Source of the DNA: Liolophura sinensis
Taxonomy: Eukaryota > Mollusca > Polyplacophora > Chitonida > Chitonidae
Assembly: GCF_032854445.1 (NCBI RefSeq)
Contig: NW_027018515.1
Span: forward strand, 1-19,307
DNA length: 19,307 nucleotides
Direction of reading: 5' to 3'
A program made the position numbers and the translations under genes. Below the pieces are notes generated by a model. That model did not search any database and was not told where the DNA came from. It saw nothing but the letters and a program-made list of their open reading frames with translations. Positions 19,080 to 19,307 of the stretch are shown here, one piece after another; positions within the stretch are counted from its first letter, which is position 1; each line of letters opens with the position of its first letter.

Positions 19080-19307
19080 ATCGGTAGCGCAAAAGACCTA
19101 AAATCTTTGGGCCAAAGCCATTTAACTCACCCAGCAATTGTCTTATTTCTAAGTGCAAGACAATCTCAATGTCTTTATCTACGTGTAGAAAAACCACACC
19201 ATTTGTACATAAAAAACACAAGGTACTTGATACAGTCTGCTGTAAAAAGTACAACTGAAACACTGACCCACTTTAACAAGGTGCCAAAAGATGCGGAAAT
19301 GAGCCAG
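19080..19307 (-). repeat. Monomer R15, cut by the window end (228 bp)
   Basis: Mixed marks: cttgatacag and cacaaggtac are right-type, while gtgtagaaaaaccac is shared with left units and R4-R9 neighbours. Private changes are catcggtagcgc, aaagaccta, gggccaaagcc and gcggaaatgag. The array continues beyond the window. Confidence 0.94.

Larger units (their letters stand above)
11771..19307 (-). repeat. Right satellite array, same monomer, inverted orientation
   Basis: Tandem array in the opposite orientation to the left array: a 159-bp partial monomer, 13 full monomers and a 228-bp partial monomer at the window end. Phase motif is gttatgtgccc; spacing is 546-553 bp. Right-subfamily marks, read on the + strand, are cacaaggtacttgatacag, ctgctgtaaaaagtacaact, attatgacatcaatgatc and gcagattgcacc or gcggattgcacc. 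Three monomer types are seen from the half just before the phase motif. Alpha has ttcctaattgaaatcgg with tgattataag. Beta has gttaattgaaaccgg or gttcattgaaaccgg. Gamma has tctttctgttaattg with ctatgtaccatcg. Their order along the arm is alpha, alpha, beta, beta, beta-like, beta, gamma, beta, alpha, gamma, beta, alpha, gamma, then a left-like mosaic. Confidence 0.97.

Noticed and set aside
1-19307. CRISPR array
   Set aside because: Repeats are about 549 bp and contiguous, with no variable spacers and no cas genes.
1-19307. tRNA, rRNA or other structured RNA genes
   Set aside because: No cloverleaf or A/B box pair was found, and the monomer does not resemble a 5S rDNA or tRNA-derived repeat to my reading.

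Overview
The whole window is satellite DNA: head-to-tail copies of an AT-rich monomer of about 549-550 bp, with no recognisable gene, RNA gene, transposon or CRISPR array. I count 34 complete monomers and 3 partial ones. The sequence starts and ends inside the array, so neither edge nor any unique flank is visible. This layout points to a eukaryotic chromosome, typically pericentromeric, centromeric or other heterochromatin. CpG dinucleotides are only mildly under-represented by eye (about 16-17 per monomer), which would be unusual for a heavily methylated vertebrate satellite and fits an invertebrate somewhat better. I do not recognise the satellite family and cannot name the species.

Layout: positions 1-11774 hold 21 full monomers plus a 227-bp piece, all in one orientation (called + here and phased at the motif gggcacataac). 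At 11771-11774 the orientation flips through a 4-bp overlap (acaa). Positions 11775-19307 hold a 159-bp piece, 13 full monomers and a 228-bp piece, all in the opposite orientation. The window is therefore a large imperfect palindrome of satellite arrays around a 68-bp spacer.

The two arms are not mirror copies of one another. They carry two diverged subfamilies with fixed diagnostic differences (for example + sense ctgtatctagtactttgtg on the left and ctgtatcaagtaccttgtg on the right). Across the 159 bp that face each other at the junction I count about 15 differences. The left arm mixes two monomer classes (A and B), with B clustered at 3854-6050. The right arm shows a higher-order repeat of three monomers (15782-17425 and 17426-19079); its middle monomers differ at only about 5 positions in 549. 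A few right-arm monomers (13581-14128 and 18527-19079) are mosaics carrying left-type segments, a sign of exchange between the subfamilies.

Nothing here codes for protein in any convincing way. Reading frames of 60-127 codons occur on both strands, but they are by-products of a repeated sequence and are broken by single-base indels in most copies. The points of real interest are the orientation switch, the subfamily structure, the trimeric higher-order repeat and the possibility that read-through transcription makes long double-stranded RNA.
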